Positions 7,637 to 15,120 of a stretch of DNA of 16,115 bases are shown here, piece by piece. Numbering within the stretch: the stretch's first letter is position 1; the number at the start of each line of letters is the position of its first letter. The stretch spans positions 1 to 16,115 of the forward strand of contig CAAGHW010000031.1 in NCBI GenBank assembly GCA_900769765.1, given 5' to 3'. The notes beneath the pieces are model-generated. The model saw only the letters and a program-made list of their open reading frames with translations. It had not been told where the DNA came from and did not search any database. The DNA comes from Bacteroidaceae bacterium (lineage in GTDB: Bacteria > Bacteroidota > Bacteroidia > Bacteroidales > Bacteroidaceae). The translations under genes were made by a program, and so were the position numbers.

Positions 7637-7948
7637 ATTGTATACAAATTCAGTGGTGAACTCTTCGGCTTGTCACTTTATAATTATCTCCTCTTTTATT
7701 TTATTTGACTTTTTTGTGCATTTGAGATACACATCTAAAATTTCCTGCACTAAATGTGAAAAATATTTAATCAAGCTTGATGTTTCTCGCCCGTTTGTTA
7801 GTATCTTTAAATAAGATACTTTCGTTCGCTTTGAAAAATATTGAAGTAAACTTGATATATTTTGCCTTTGGCGAAATTTAGCTTCGTTCATTGCGTGAGA
7901 AAATAAATTTTCTCCCATTCACTTGCGCAATTTTCGCTCACTTATTCG
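7637..7948. repeat. Gene-free, AT-rich spacer with small inverted repeats and a diverged direct repeat
   Basis: No convincing gene is seen between the mscS terminator and the SulP promoter box. A 35-base segment at 7757-7791 recurs at 7832-7866 with 27 of 35 bases the same; both begin TGAAAAATATT and share CTTGAT and a closing GCC. Small inverted repeats are the 12-base palindrome ATCAAGCTTGAT (7770-7781), AGTATCTT/AAGATACT around TAAAT (7800-7820), and GAGAAAA/TTTTCTC around TAAA (7897-7914). Short open frames cross it on both strands (90 codons on +, 81 on -), but their proteins are low in complexity and the minus one mirrors the direct repeat. It looks like a decayed or dispersed intergenic repeat. 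Confidence 0.55.
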
Positions 7949-7956
7949 TATCTTTG
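7949..7956 (+). promoter_or_regulatory. -7 promoter box for the SulP gene
   Basis: TATCTTTG at 7949-7956 fits TAnnTTTG exactly. The best upstream partner, CTTG at 7922-7925, is 23 bases away, slightly too far, so the -33 element is uncertain. Transcription would begin near 7960, about 48 bases before the ATG. The very start of that RNA could form a small hairpin (CCGTT 7961-7965 with AACGG 7972-7976) followed by CTTTTTG. Confidence 0.55.
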
Positions 7957-8008
7957 CACTCCGTTAAGAAAAACGGCTTTTTGCAATAAATACAAACACA
8001 AAATATCA

Positions 8009-9703
8009 ATGAAAGCAAAGAATTTAATCGATTTTCATCCCAAGTTTTTTGAGACGATGAAAAGCTATTCGCGCGAGAAGTTTACATCGGATGTGATGGC
8101 TGGAATTATTGTCGGTATTGTGGCTATTCCTTTGGCTATCGCTTTTGGTATCGCAAGTGGTGTCGGCCCTGCCGAGGGTCTGATGACTGCAATCATTGCC
8201 GGTCTGCTTATCTCGGTCTTTGGCGGCTCTAAAGTGCAGATTGGCGGTCCGACAGGTGCGTTCATCATCATCATTTATGGTGTAATACAGCAGTATGGCA
8301 TCGGTGGATTGGCCATTGCGACAATCATGGCAGGTGTGATGCTCGTTGTTATGGGATTGTGTCGTCTTGGAACAATCATCAAGTTTATGCCTTATCCCAT
8401 CATCATTGGTTTCACAGGCGGTATCGCAATAACAATCTTCTCCACCCAAATCAATGATCTCTTCGGTATGGGTATAAGTGATGTTCCTGCCAACTTCATC
8501 GACAAGTGGGTGTGCTATTTCAGCAACCTCGGCAGCATCGACTGGTGGAGCGCCGGTATGGGAATACTCAGCGTTGCTCTCATTGCCGTTACTCCTAAAT
8601 TCTCGAAGAAAATCCCCGGCTCTCTGTTGGCTATCATCGTTATGACAATCGTCGCACTTGTGTTGCGTGAGTATGCCGGTGTTACATCAATAAAGACAAT
8701 TGGCGACCTTTATACCTTGCCTTCTGGTTTCCCGAAGCCTGTTGTTCCTGCATTGCCCGAGGGTGAATCGTTCTTTGCTACATTGCAGAACCTTGCTCCT
8801 GTAGCATTTACCATTGCTATGTTGGGTGCCATAGAGTCTTTGCTTTCCGCAATGGTTGCTGATGGTGTTATCGGCGACCGTCATAACTCGAATACAGAAC
8901 TTGTAGGTCAGGGTATTGCGAACATCGTTGTTCCTTTCTTCGGAGGTATTCCTGCTACAGGTGCCATAGCACGTACAATGGCAAACATCAACAACGGTGG
9001 ACGTACTCCTGTTGCAGGCATCGTGCACACACTTGTGCTTTTGCTTGTATTGTTGTTGCTTGGCGACCTCGTAGAGTATATCCCTATGCCATGTCTTGCA
9101 GGTGTGCTTGTTATGGTTTCTTATAACATGAGCGGATGGAGAACAATAGTTTCTATGTGCAAGAGCAGCATGTCGGGTACAAGCGTGTTGTTCGTGACAT
9201 TGTTGCTTACAGTGTTCTTCGACCTTACACTTGCCATTGAGGTAGGTCTTGTGATGGCTATCGTGCTGTTCATGAAACGTGCGATGGAGAGTGCGCATAT
9301 CTCGGTTGTACGCAACGAGATGGAGGTACACCACGACGGCGAGAAGGATGAGGTACTCGCTATTCCTGAGAATACCGAGGTGTTTGAGATTGAAGGTCCT
9401 TTCTTCTTTGGTGTGGCAAACAAATTCGATGAGCTTACACGCGACACCGATGCAATGCCTATTCGTGTGGTGCGAATGAGAAAGGTTACATTTGTCGATG
9501 CCACAGCCTTGCATAACCTTGAAATCTTTATCAAGGCTTCGCATAAGGAGGGTAGAACAATCATCCTTTCGGGTGTACATGACAATGTAGAGAAGTCGTT
9601 GCTTAAAGCCGGCATTGTGATGCTTGTAGGTAAGGAGAATGTATGCTCGAATATACACCTTGCTTTGCAGCGTGCCGCTGAGGTTGCGGAGAGTCTGAAA
9701 TAA
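8009..9703 (+). CDS. SulP/SLC26 family inorganic anion transporter with STAS domain
   Basis: A 564-residue inner-membrane transporter. Residues ~24-425 form the membrane domain of many hydrophobic helices, with family-typical segments VAIPLAIAFGIASGVGPAEGL (split over residues 38-58), VQIGGPTGAF (77-86), AIESLLSAMVADG (274-286) and FGGIPATGAIARTMANINNG (311-330). Residues ~450-555 are a cytoplasmic STAS domain (VRMRKVTFVDATALHNLE). SulP proteins carry sulfate, bicarbonate, chloride or dicarboxylates; nothing here decides the substrate, and no carbonic anhydrase or sulfate-assimilation gene lies beside it in the window. Length is normal. The ATG at 8009 lies about 48 bases below the predicted transcription start. 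A strong terminator follows, so it is probably transcribed alone. Confidence 0.93.
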   Translation: MKAKNLIDFHPKFFETMKSYSREKFTSDVMAGIIVGIVAIPLAIAFGIASGVGPAEGLMTAIIAGLLISVFGGSKVQIGGPTGAFIIIIYGVIQQYGIGGLAIATIMAGVMLVVMGLCRLGTIIKFMPYPIIIGFTGGIAITIFSTQINDLFGMGISDVPANFIDKWVCYFSNLGSIDWWSAGMGILSVALIAVTPKFSKKIPGSLLAIIVMTIVALVLREYAGVTSIKTIGDLYTLPSGFPKPVVPALPEGESFFATLQNLAPVAFTIAMLGAIESLLSAMVADGVIGDRHNSNTELVGQGIANIVVPFFGGIPATGAIARTMANINNGGRTPVAGIVHTLVLLLVLLLLGDLVEYIPMPCLAGVLVMVSYNMSGWRTIVSMCKSSMSGTSVLFVTLLLTVFFDLTLAIEVGLVMAIVLFMKRAMESAHISVVRNEMEVHHDGEKDEVLAIPENTEVFEIEGPFFFGVANKFDELTRDTDAMPIRVVRMRKVTFVDATALHNLEIFIKASHKEGRTIILSGVHDNVEKSLLKAGIVMLVGKENVCSNIHLALQRAAEVAESLK

Positions 9704-9723
9704 CAAAAATAGTTATATTTATG

Positions 9724-9758
9724 AAAAATGACTGAACAGGCTTGTTTAGTCATTTTTT
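9724..9758 (+). terminator. Intrinsic terminator after the SulP gene
   Basis: Bases 9724-9738 pair with 9743-9757 around GGCT: a 15-bp stem with one G-T wobble, ending in six T residues (9753-9758). It begins 21 bases after the SulP stop. The A-run on the left arm makes it able to work in both directions. It is the most classical terminator in the window. Confidence 0.85.
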
Positions 9759-9798
9759 GTTATATGATGCGGCTTGCATTAATAACTATTTGTTAATA

Positions 9799-9826
9799 AA
9801 AAGAGGGTAAGGCTGTTTCCTCTTTT
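9799..9826. repeat. Inverted repeat upstream of the TonB-dependent receptor promoter
   Basis: AAAAGAGG (9799-9806) and CCTCTTTT (9819-9826) are exact reverse complements 12 bases apart. The site lies just upstream of the receptor's predicted -33 element, where a regulator could bind; it could equally be a second terminator hairpin. It does not look like a classical Fur box. Confidence 0.35.
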
Positions 9827-9840
9827 CATCATTTGTTGCA

Positions 9841-9872
9841 ATTGTGCCGTTTGGCGTGGAGAAGTAATTTTG
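9841..9872 (+). promoter_or_regulatory. Bacteroidetes-type promoter for the xus-like operon
   Basis: ATTG at 9841-9844, 20 bases, then TAATTTTG at 9865-9872, which fits TAnnTTTG exactly. Transcription would start near 9876, only about 9 bases before the ATG at 9885 or 15 before the ATG at 9891, giving a very short leader. Confidence 0.65.
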
Positions 9873-9884
9873 TGTTCGTAAAAA

Positions 9885-12275
9885 ATGCTTATGGATACAA
9901 AACTACATTATTATATTTTGCTGCTGGTGATGTTCTGTTCTCGTCCGCTTCTTGCCGACGGTTGCAGATTATATGGTACTATAACCGCGAATGGTAACGA
10001 TGCCGTTCCTTTTGCAAGTGTTGGGGTGGAGAATACGTTGTTCGGCACAAATGCTGATGGTGACGGTGCGTACGAGATAGAACTGCCCGAAGGGGAGTTT
10101 GTCATCCTTGTCTCGGCAATGGGCTATGCTCCTTACAAACGGAGTGTAAGGCTGTCGGCGAACGAGTCGGTGGAACATAACATTGAACTTGAAACTGCTG
10201 TTACCGTGCTCGAAGATGTGGTGGTGGCCGAGTCTGCCTCCGGGGTGTCGCGTCTGCGCCGTTCGGCATATAATGCCGTGGCTATAGATACCGAAGCGCT
10301 TCTTAATACAACGAAGAGCCTTGCCGATATTCTTGCCCGCACGCCGGGTGTTAAATTGCGCGAGTCGGGCGGTGTGGGTTCCGACATCAATATAATGATG
10401 GACGGCTTCAGCGGTAAGAATGTGAAGGTTTTTATCGACGGTGTGCCACAAGAGGGTGTAGGCGGTTCATTCGGTGTGAACAATATCCCTGTGAATTTTG
10501 CCGAGCGTGTAGAGGTGTATCGCGGTGTGGTGCCTGTGGAGTTCAGCACCGATGCTATGGGTGGCATTGTGAACATCGTTACCAAAAAGTCGCACGAGGG
10601 GTGGAATGCCGAAGCCTCTTATTCTTATGGCTCTTTCAATACGCATAAATCGTTTCTGGCGTTCAACCATACATTACGTAACGGAATTACATATGAAATA
10701 AATGCCTTCCAGAACTATTCGCGCAACAACTATCGGATAAATGTCCCGGTAGAAGATTTTGTGACAGGGAGCATCGAAAGGAAAAAACTGCACCTTGTGG
10801 AGCGTTTCAACGATACGTTCCACAACGAGGCTCTTGGCGTGAAACTTGGTGTTGTGGGCAAAAGGTGGGCCGACAGGCTTGTGCTTGGTGTCAGGTTGTC
10901 GCAGATGTACAAGGATATTCAGACGGGAGTGCGTCAGGAGATTGTCTATGGCGCAAAGCATAGAACGTCGTATTCTGTTATGCCGTCGGCTGAATACTCA
11001 AAGAAAAATCTTTTTGTTCCCGGGCTTGATGTAGCTGCTACATTGAACTATAACCGTAACGCGGTGACAAACGTAGATACCTCAATGTATAAATATAATT
11101 GGTTGGGCGAAACAAAATTGCTTAACTCTCCGGGTGAACAGTCCTATCAGCATACACGTTCCGACAACGATAACTGGAATGCTACGCTCACTGTTGATTA
11201 TCGCCCTAAGAGGTCGCACACACATCTGCTTACTATGCACTCTCTGTTCAATGCTTTTGAACGCAGCAACAGTTCGTTGCTGTTTTCCAATAAGGCGAAA
11301 GATCCCATAAGCAAGGTGACGCGTAAAGGGGTGGTGGGGCTATCATACCGTCTTATGCCTTCCGAGAACTGGAATGTCACCATCTTCGGCAAATATTACA
11401 ATCTGTATGTGGCAGGCCCTGTTGCCGTCAATGCCAATGGCGATGACTATGTGAGGGATGCGCGTTCGGCCGATGCTTTCGGTTACGGTGTTGCCGGTAC
11501 ATACTTCATTTTGCCATGCTTGCAGGCTAAGGCTTCGTACGAGAAGGCTCTGCGTCTGCCGACTATCGAGGAGATGTTCGGCGATGAAGACCTGGAGATG
11601 GGGTACATTGGCATAAAACCCGAAAAGAGTCATAATGTGAATCTCAATCTCGGCTATGGCAGTAACTTCGGTAGGCATGGCGTGTATGCCGAGGCAGGGA
11701 TGGTCTATCGCGATACCCGCGACTATATACAACGTAATATTGTGGACCTGAGTGGCGGTAAATCGGCTGCTACGTATCTCAATTACGGCAAGGTGCTTAC
11801 GGTGGGCTATAATATCACAGCACGGTATTCTTTTGGCGATTGGCTGTCGGTTGGCGGCAACTTTACAAAGATGGATGTCCTCGACAATATGAAGACGGCA
11901 ATGGGCAGTTCTGCACCGAATCTCGGATACAGGGAAAATATGCCTAACCTGCCGTCGCTGTTTGCCGATTTTGATGCCGCTTTCAATTTCAAGGAGTTGT
12001 TCATGAGTGATGATTTGCTCTCTTTTACATACGAGTGCCGCTATGTAGAGGAGTTCAGCTACTATTCGGCAAAGATTGGTGCGAACAAAGGCGATTTTGT
12101 TGTTCCCGACCAGCTGTCGCACGACATCACCCTGTCGTACAGCATAAAAGGCGGCCGTTATAACTTCTCCTTCGTGTGCAACAATGTGACCGATGAAAGA
12201 CTGTATGATAACTTCAGCCTGCAGAAACCTGGGCGTGCCTTCTATGGCAAGGTGCGTGTAAGGCTCGGGAAATGA
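9885..12275 (+). CDS. xusA: TonB-dependent outer membrane receptor, XusA-like (ferric siderophore uptake)
   Basis: A 796-residue outer-membrane receptor. A signal peptide (hydrophobic core YYILLLVMF, ~9-24) is followed by a carboxypeptidase-regulatory-like beta-sandwich at ~28-108 (GTITANGNDAVPFASVGVE, then GAYEIELPEGEF). The plug domain spans ~120-234 (LADILARTPGVKL, INIMMDGF, VKVFIDGVPQ, ERVEVYRGVVPVEF, AMGGIVNIVTKK), and residues ~240-796 form the 22-strand barrel. The plug motifs place it with siderophore/heme-type receptors, not SusC, which is longer and pairs with SusD. The following DUF4374 lipoprotein and PepSY protein match the xusABC order in Bacteroides thetaiotaomicron, where the system takes up enterobactin-type xenosiderophores; the substrate here is inference. 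The ATG at 9891 is an alternative start and gives a more usual signal peptide (MDTK). Iron control is expected, but no operator was proven. Confidence 0.85.
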   Translation: MLMDTKLHYYILLLVMFCSRPLLADGCRLYGTITANGNDAVPFASVGVENTLFGTNADGDGAYEIELPEGEFVILVSAMGYAPYKRSVRLSANESVEHNIELETAVTVLEDVVVAESASGVSRLRRSAYNAVAIDTEALLNTTKSLADILARTPGVKLRESGGVGSDINIMMDGFSGKNVKVFIDGVPQEGVGGSFGVNNIPVNFAERVEVYRGVVPVEFSTDAMGGIVNIVTKKSHEGWNAEASYSYGSFNTHKSFLAFNHTLRNGITYEINAFQNYSRNNYRINVPVEDFVTGSIERKKLHLVERFNDTFHNEALGVKLGVVGKRWADRLVLGVRLSQMYKDIQTGVRQEIVYGAKHRTSYSVMPSAEYSKKNLFVPGLDVAATLNYNRNAVTNVDTSMYKYNWLGETKLLNSPGEQSYQHTRSDNDNWNATLTVDYRPKRSHTHLLTMHSLFNAFERSNSSLLFSNKAKDPISKVTRKGVVGLSYRLMPSENWNVTIFGKYYNLYVAGPVAVNANGDDYVRDARSADAFGYGVAGTYFILPCLQAKASYEKALRLPTIEEMFGDEDLEMGYIGIKPEKSHNVNLNLGYGSNFGRHGVYAEAGMVYRDTRDYIQRNIVDLSGGKSAATYLNYGKVLTVGYNITARYSFGDWLSVGGNFTKMDVLDNMKTAMGSSAPNLGYRENMPNLPSLFADFDAAFNFKELFMSDDLLSFTYECRYVEEFSYYSAKIGANKGDFVVPDQLSHDITLSYSIKGGRYNFSFVCNNVTDERLYDNFSLQKPGRAFYGKVRVRLGK

Positions 12276-12303
12276 ACTTGATTCTATTACTTATTAAACA
12301 GAT

Positions 12304-13692
12304 ATGATTATGAAAAGGAATATTTTTAGAACAATGTCGGTGGTTGCGGCAACGGCAATGCTACTTGCTTCGTGCGAAAACGGTAACGGCTATGATAGCC
12401 CCTCGTTGGGTGGCGTGAAGCCGTATGTCATTGCTGCGACAGTTACCATGTCGAACAACAGCACGCCTGTGCTGCTCAATGCCGGGTCGCTCGAGAGCGG
12501 GACAATATCGCCTGTAAATCAGGGCGTGGTAACCGATGCTGCATCGTACTGGGTATTTCATGGAACGGACTATCTCTATGGCTTGACATATAACGACGGC
12601 AATGCCGGACTTACCCGTTCATACCTCATGGGTAGCGACTATACCCTTGTTGAACGCAGCAAGGAGTATGCGATAAACCGCTTTACCACCTATGGCATAT
12701 ATAAGGATAACATAATCACGACCTCTACGGGCAACGGCTCTCAGGCGTGGGCCGATGCCAACGGCTATGTGCCGAAGATGCTGCTTGTGTCGAACCTCGA
12801 TACCAAGGCCGAGACATATACTTCGAATGTCGCCGACAAGAAATATCTCTCGGAGAACTTTCTGGGCAATGGCGAGTATGTGACTTTGGCGGGTTTCCAG
12901 CAGCGTGGCGACAAGTTGTTTGCGGCGATAGTCCCCATGGGTTTGAGCCAATATGGTGCGGCTGCCGAGGGTGGCAGGTATGTGAAATACCCCGACCTTG
13001 TGAAAACCGAGGACGGCGGTTCGAATAGCAGCTCGTATAAGAAAGGGGAACTGCAATGGACGCAATACCCCGATGAGTGTCATATCGCGATATTCGATGA
13101 CGCCATGCTCGGCTCTAAAAAGATTATCTCTACCCGCAGGATGAGCTATGCCTCAGGGCGTAACAAATCGCAGTATTACCAGATGATATGGGCGGTGGAA
13201 AACGGTGATATTTATCTCTTCTCGCCATCGTATGCCAAGACTATGGCCGACAGCCGTCAGCAGACCACACTCCCGGCTGCGGCTATGCGCATAAAAGCCG
13301 GGGAGGAGAAATTTGATGATAGTTATTATGTGAATATTGAAGATTTGTCGGGCGGACGTTCGTTCATGCGCTCATGGTATATGGGTGGTGGCAATTTCCT
13401 TTTGCAAATGTATGATAAACCGTTTACTTTGGGTGGAAAAGCACCCACGGCACTCAGTCTTGCGGTGTTCAATGCTTATGAATGTACTTTGAAATATGTT
13501 ACGGGCTTGCCTGCTGCAATATCGGCATTCGGAAAAGCACCGTTTATGGAAAACGGAAATGCATATATGCCTGTTACCGTAACCGACGGATACCCTGCAA
13601 TATATAAGATAACACCACAGGATGCCGTTGCGGTGAAGGGTGCTGTTGTAGAAGTTTCTTCACTCGACGGAGTGGGAAAACTGTTGCCTTGA
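12304..13692 (+). CDS. xusB: DUF4374 surface lipoprotein, XusB-like siderophore-binding protein
   Basis: A 462-residue lipoprotein. The signal peptide (MKRN, hydrophobic core SVVAATAMLLAS) ends in lipobox LASC with Cys24, followed by ENGNGYD. An acidic/polar stretch after the Cys is common in surface-exposed Bacteroidetes lipoproteins. The rest is rich in short beta-strands and aromatic/Gly turns (SYWVFHGTDYLYGLTYNDG, FTTYGIYKDNIITTSTG, MIWAVENGDIYLFSPSYAK), which suits the beta-propeller fold of DUF4374. In B. thetaiotaomicron the DUF4374 protein XusB binds ferric enterobactin-type siderophores at the surface and passes them to XusA. It begins 28 bases after the receptor stop, so the two are surely co-transcribed. 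An in-frame ATG at 12310 (MKRNIF) is an equally likely start. Ligand identity is inference. Confidence 0.85.
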   Translation: MIMKRNIFRTMSVVAATAMLLASCENGNGYDSPSLGGVKPYVIAATVTMSNNSTPVLLNAGSLESGTISPVNQGVVTDAASYWVFHGTDYLYGLTYNDGNAGLTRSYLMGSDYTLVERSKEYAINRFTTYGIYKDNIITTSTGNGSQAWADANGYVPKMLLVSNLDTKAETYTSNVADKKYLSENFLGNGEYVTLAGFQQRGDKLFAAIVPMGLSQYGAAAEGGRYVKYPDLVKTEDGGSNSSSYKKGELQWTQYPDECHIAIFDDAMLGSKKIISTRRMSYASGRNKSQYYQMIWAVENGDIYLFSPSYAKTMADSRQQTTLPAAAMRIKAGEEKFDDSYYVNIEDLSGGRSFMRSWYMGGGNFLLQMYDKPFTLGGKAPTALSLAVFNAYECTLKYVTGLPAAISAFGKAPFMENGNAYMPVTVTDGYPAIYKITPQDAVAVKGAVVEVSSLDGVGKLLP

Positions 13693-13750
13693 TTCGTTGT
13701 TTTGTGTATATTAGCCGTTGTTTGTAATCTTAATGGATTAAGTATCTGAA

Positions 13751-14854
13751 ATGAGAAAAATATTCCGTCATCTGCATTTGTGGATTTCAGTTCCTTTCGG
13801 GCTTGTGATTGTCGTTATCTGTTTTACCGGAGCATTGCTTGTGTATGAAAATGATATAACGGATGCCGTAATGTCAAAAAGGATAGTGGTGGAGCCTGTA
13901 GGGGAACCATTGCCTGTGAAGATGCTTGCCGACAAGGTTTCGGCGACTCTCTCCGATGGTGTAAGGGTTACGGGCGTTACTGTGTCGTCAAATCCCGAAT
14001 CGGCATATAAGGTGAACATATCGAAACCGCGCCACGCGGCTGTGTATATGAACCAATATACGGGTGAGGTGGTTGCCGAGTATCAGCGTCTGCCGTTTTT
14101 CAGGACGACGATGCGCCTGCACCGTTGGCTTATGGACAGCAATCCCGGTGAGGGCGGACTCTTTTGGGGTAAGATTGTTGTAGGTGTAAGTACCATCGCG
14201 TTTGTTCTGCTGCTGATTACGGGTGTCGTTGTCTGGTGGCCAAAGAACAGGAAAATGCTCAAGAACCGCCTGAATATAGTTCTTTCTAAGGGTAAGAACC
14301 GTTTTTGGTACGATTTGCATGTTGCTGGTGGTTTTTATGCCTTTGTCCTGTTGCTTGCTATGGCATTGACAGGGCTTACATGGTCGTTCGACTGGTACGG
14401 TAAGGCTTTTTATGATTTGTTCGCAGGGAAAGAAACTGCAACTAAAAATGAGACGACTGCCGGCAAGAAAGATAATAGGGGTATGGTTGCTGATGCCGAT
14501 GCGTGGCAGAGGGCTCTTGATGCGGTCATTGCCCGGAATCCCGATTTCGGGCAGGTGACGGTGTCCGATGGAACGGTTACGTTGCGCAAGGCCTCTTCTT
14601 GGGGCAACTGTCGTGCAAGCGACAAGTATATATATAATAAGGTGAACGGCGAGATAGAATCGGTTGTGCCGTACAAGGAGAGCGACAGGCGTTCAAAGGC
14701 GCGCGGTTGGGTGTATACAATCCACACAGGGCTTTGGGGTGGAGCACTCTCCAAGTTGCTGACTTTCCTTGCGGCATTGCTCGGTGCGAGTTTGCCATTG
14801 ACAGGATATTATTTCTGGATAAGGAGGCTCTACGGCAAGCGCAAAAGAAAATGA
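13751..14854 (+). CDS. xusC: PepSY-associated membrane protein, XusC-like (putative ferric-siderophore reductase)
   Basis: A 367-residue inner-membrane protein with four helices at ~11-31, ~139-163, ~192-212 and ~334-357, and two large extracytoplasmic PepSY-like regions (~32-135 and ~213-330). Conserved-looking histidines near the helix ends (His7 and His9 in FRHLHLW, His124 in LHRW, His190 in DLHVAGG, His325 in IHTGLWGG) match the heme-binding pattern of PepSY-TM proteins thought to act as ferric reductases. In Bacteroides the third xus gene is of this family. It starts 58 bases after the lipoprotein gene with no good promoter between, so it probably belongs to the same operon. The basic tail (RRLYGKRKRK) is cytoplasmic by the positive-inside rule. 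A role in reducing or releasing iron from imported siderophore is inference from the family. Confidence 0.86.
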   Translation: MRKIFRHLHLWISVPFGLVIVVICFTGALLVYENDITDAVMSKRIVVEPVGEPLPVKMLADKVSATLSDGVRVTGVTVSSNPESAYKVNISKPRHAAVYMNQYTGEVVAEYQRLPFFRTTMRLHRWLMDSNPGEGGLFWGKIVVGVSTIAFVLLLITGVVVWWPKNRKMLKNRLNIVLSKGKNRFWYDLHVAGGFYAFVLLLAMALTGLTWSFDWYGKAFYDLFAGKETATKNETTAGKKDNRGMVADADAWQRALDAVIARNPDFGQVTVSDGTVTLRKASSWGNCRASDKYIYNKVNGEIESVVPYKESDRRSKARGWVYTIHTGLWGGALSKLLTFLAALLGASLPLTGYYFWIRRLYGKRKRK

Positions 14855-14880
14855 TGTATTGCCGAATAGTGTAAAAAGTA

Positions 14881-14910
14881 AACGGAGAAAGTTGAAAAAC
14901 TTTCTCCGTT
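14881..14910. terminator. Bidirectional terminator between xusC-like gene and tRNA-Leu
   Basis: Bases 14881-14893 and 14898-14910 are exact reverse complements around a GAAA loop (13 bp). On the minus strand it lies one base past the tRNA 3' end and is followed by TACTTTTTAC, a reasonable T-tract, so it should end the tRNA transcript. On the plus strand it lies 26 bases after the xusC-like stop without a T-run, and then enters the tRNA antisense region. Confidence 0.75.
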
Positions 14911-14911
14911 G

Positions 14912-14993
14912 TACCCAGACCCGGGATCGAACCGGGATGGGTTGCCCCACTGGTGTTTGAGACCAGCGCGTCTACCGATTCCGCCATCTGGGC
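14912..14993 (-). tRNA. tRNA-Leu (anticodon CAA)
   Basis: Read on the minus strand, 82 bases form a class II tRNA. The acceptor stem GCCCAGA (14993-14987) pairs with TCTGGGT (14919-14913), with one G-T pair; the discriminator is A at 14912. The anticodon stem CTGGT/ACCAG encloses loop CTCAAAC, giving anticodon CAA, which reads UUG leucine codons. A long variable arm (TGGGGCAACCCAT) and the T-arm CCCGG-TTCGATC-CCGGG follow. The terminal CCA is not encoded. A consensus promoter lies about 22 bases upstream and a hairpin terminator directly downstream. Confidence 0.95.
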
Positions 14994-15018
14994 AATTGTT
15001 GCTTCTCAATTGCGAGTG

Positions 15019-15049
15019 CAAAGGTAATGCAATTTTTTGTTCGTGCAAA
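15019..15049 (-). promoter_or_regulatory. Consensus Bacteroidetes promoter for tRNA-Leu
   Basis: On the minus strand, TTTG (15049-15046), 19 bases, then TACCTTTG (15026-15019): both elements match consensus exactly. Transcription would start near 15015, about 22 bases before the mature tRNA end. It stands back to back with the rplM promoter, about 37 bases away. Confidence 0.82.
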
Positions 15050-15085
15050 GGAAAATGTATTTTTTTTGAAAAAAAGTTTCAATTG

Positions 15086-15117
15086 CTTGTCTATTCCATT
15101 CAAAAGTCGTAATTTTG
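15086..15117 (+). promoter_or_regulatory. Bacteroidetes-type promoter for rplM-rpsI
   Basis: CTTG at 15086-15089, 20 bases, then TAATTTTG at 15110-15117, a full match to TAnnTTTG. Predicted transcription start is near 15121, leaving a leader of about 185 bases before rplM. Confidence 0.72.
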
Positions 15118-15120
15118 CAG

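Noticed and set aside
7542..7814. 90-codon plus-strand frame after mscS
   Set aside because: It overlaps the mscS stop, runs through the terminator hairpin and the repeat region, and its product has no recognisable feature.
8687..9706. 339-codon open frame on the minus strand opposite the SulP gene
   Set aside because: It is opposite the SulP/STAS coding sequence, and its Cys/His-rich low-complexity product matches no family; the sense frame has clear family motifs.
11343..12122. 259-codon minus-strand frame inside the receptor gene
   Set aside because: It is a shadow of the TonB-dependent receptor barrel; no domain and no promoter.
13729..13742. CTTAAT-GG-ATTAAG inverted repeat before the xusC-like gene
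   Set aside because: Only six AT pairs with a two-base spacer; too weak to call a terminator or operator, and it should not break the operon.
14909..15112. 67-codon plus-strand frame over the tRNA
   Set aside because: It reads antisense through tRNA-Leu and both promoters; coding is not credible.
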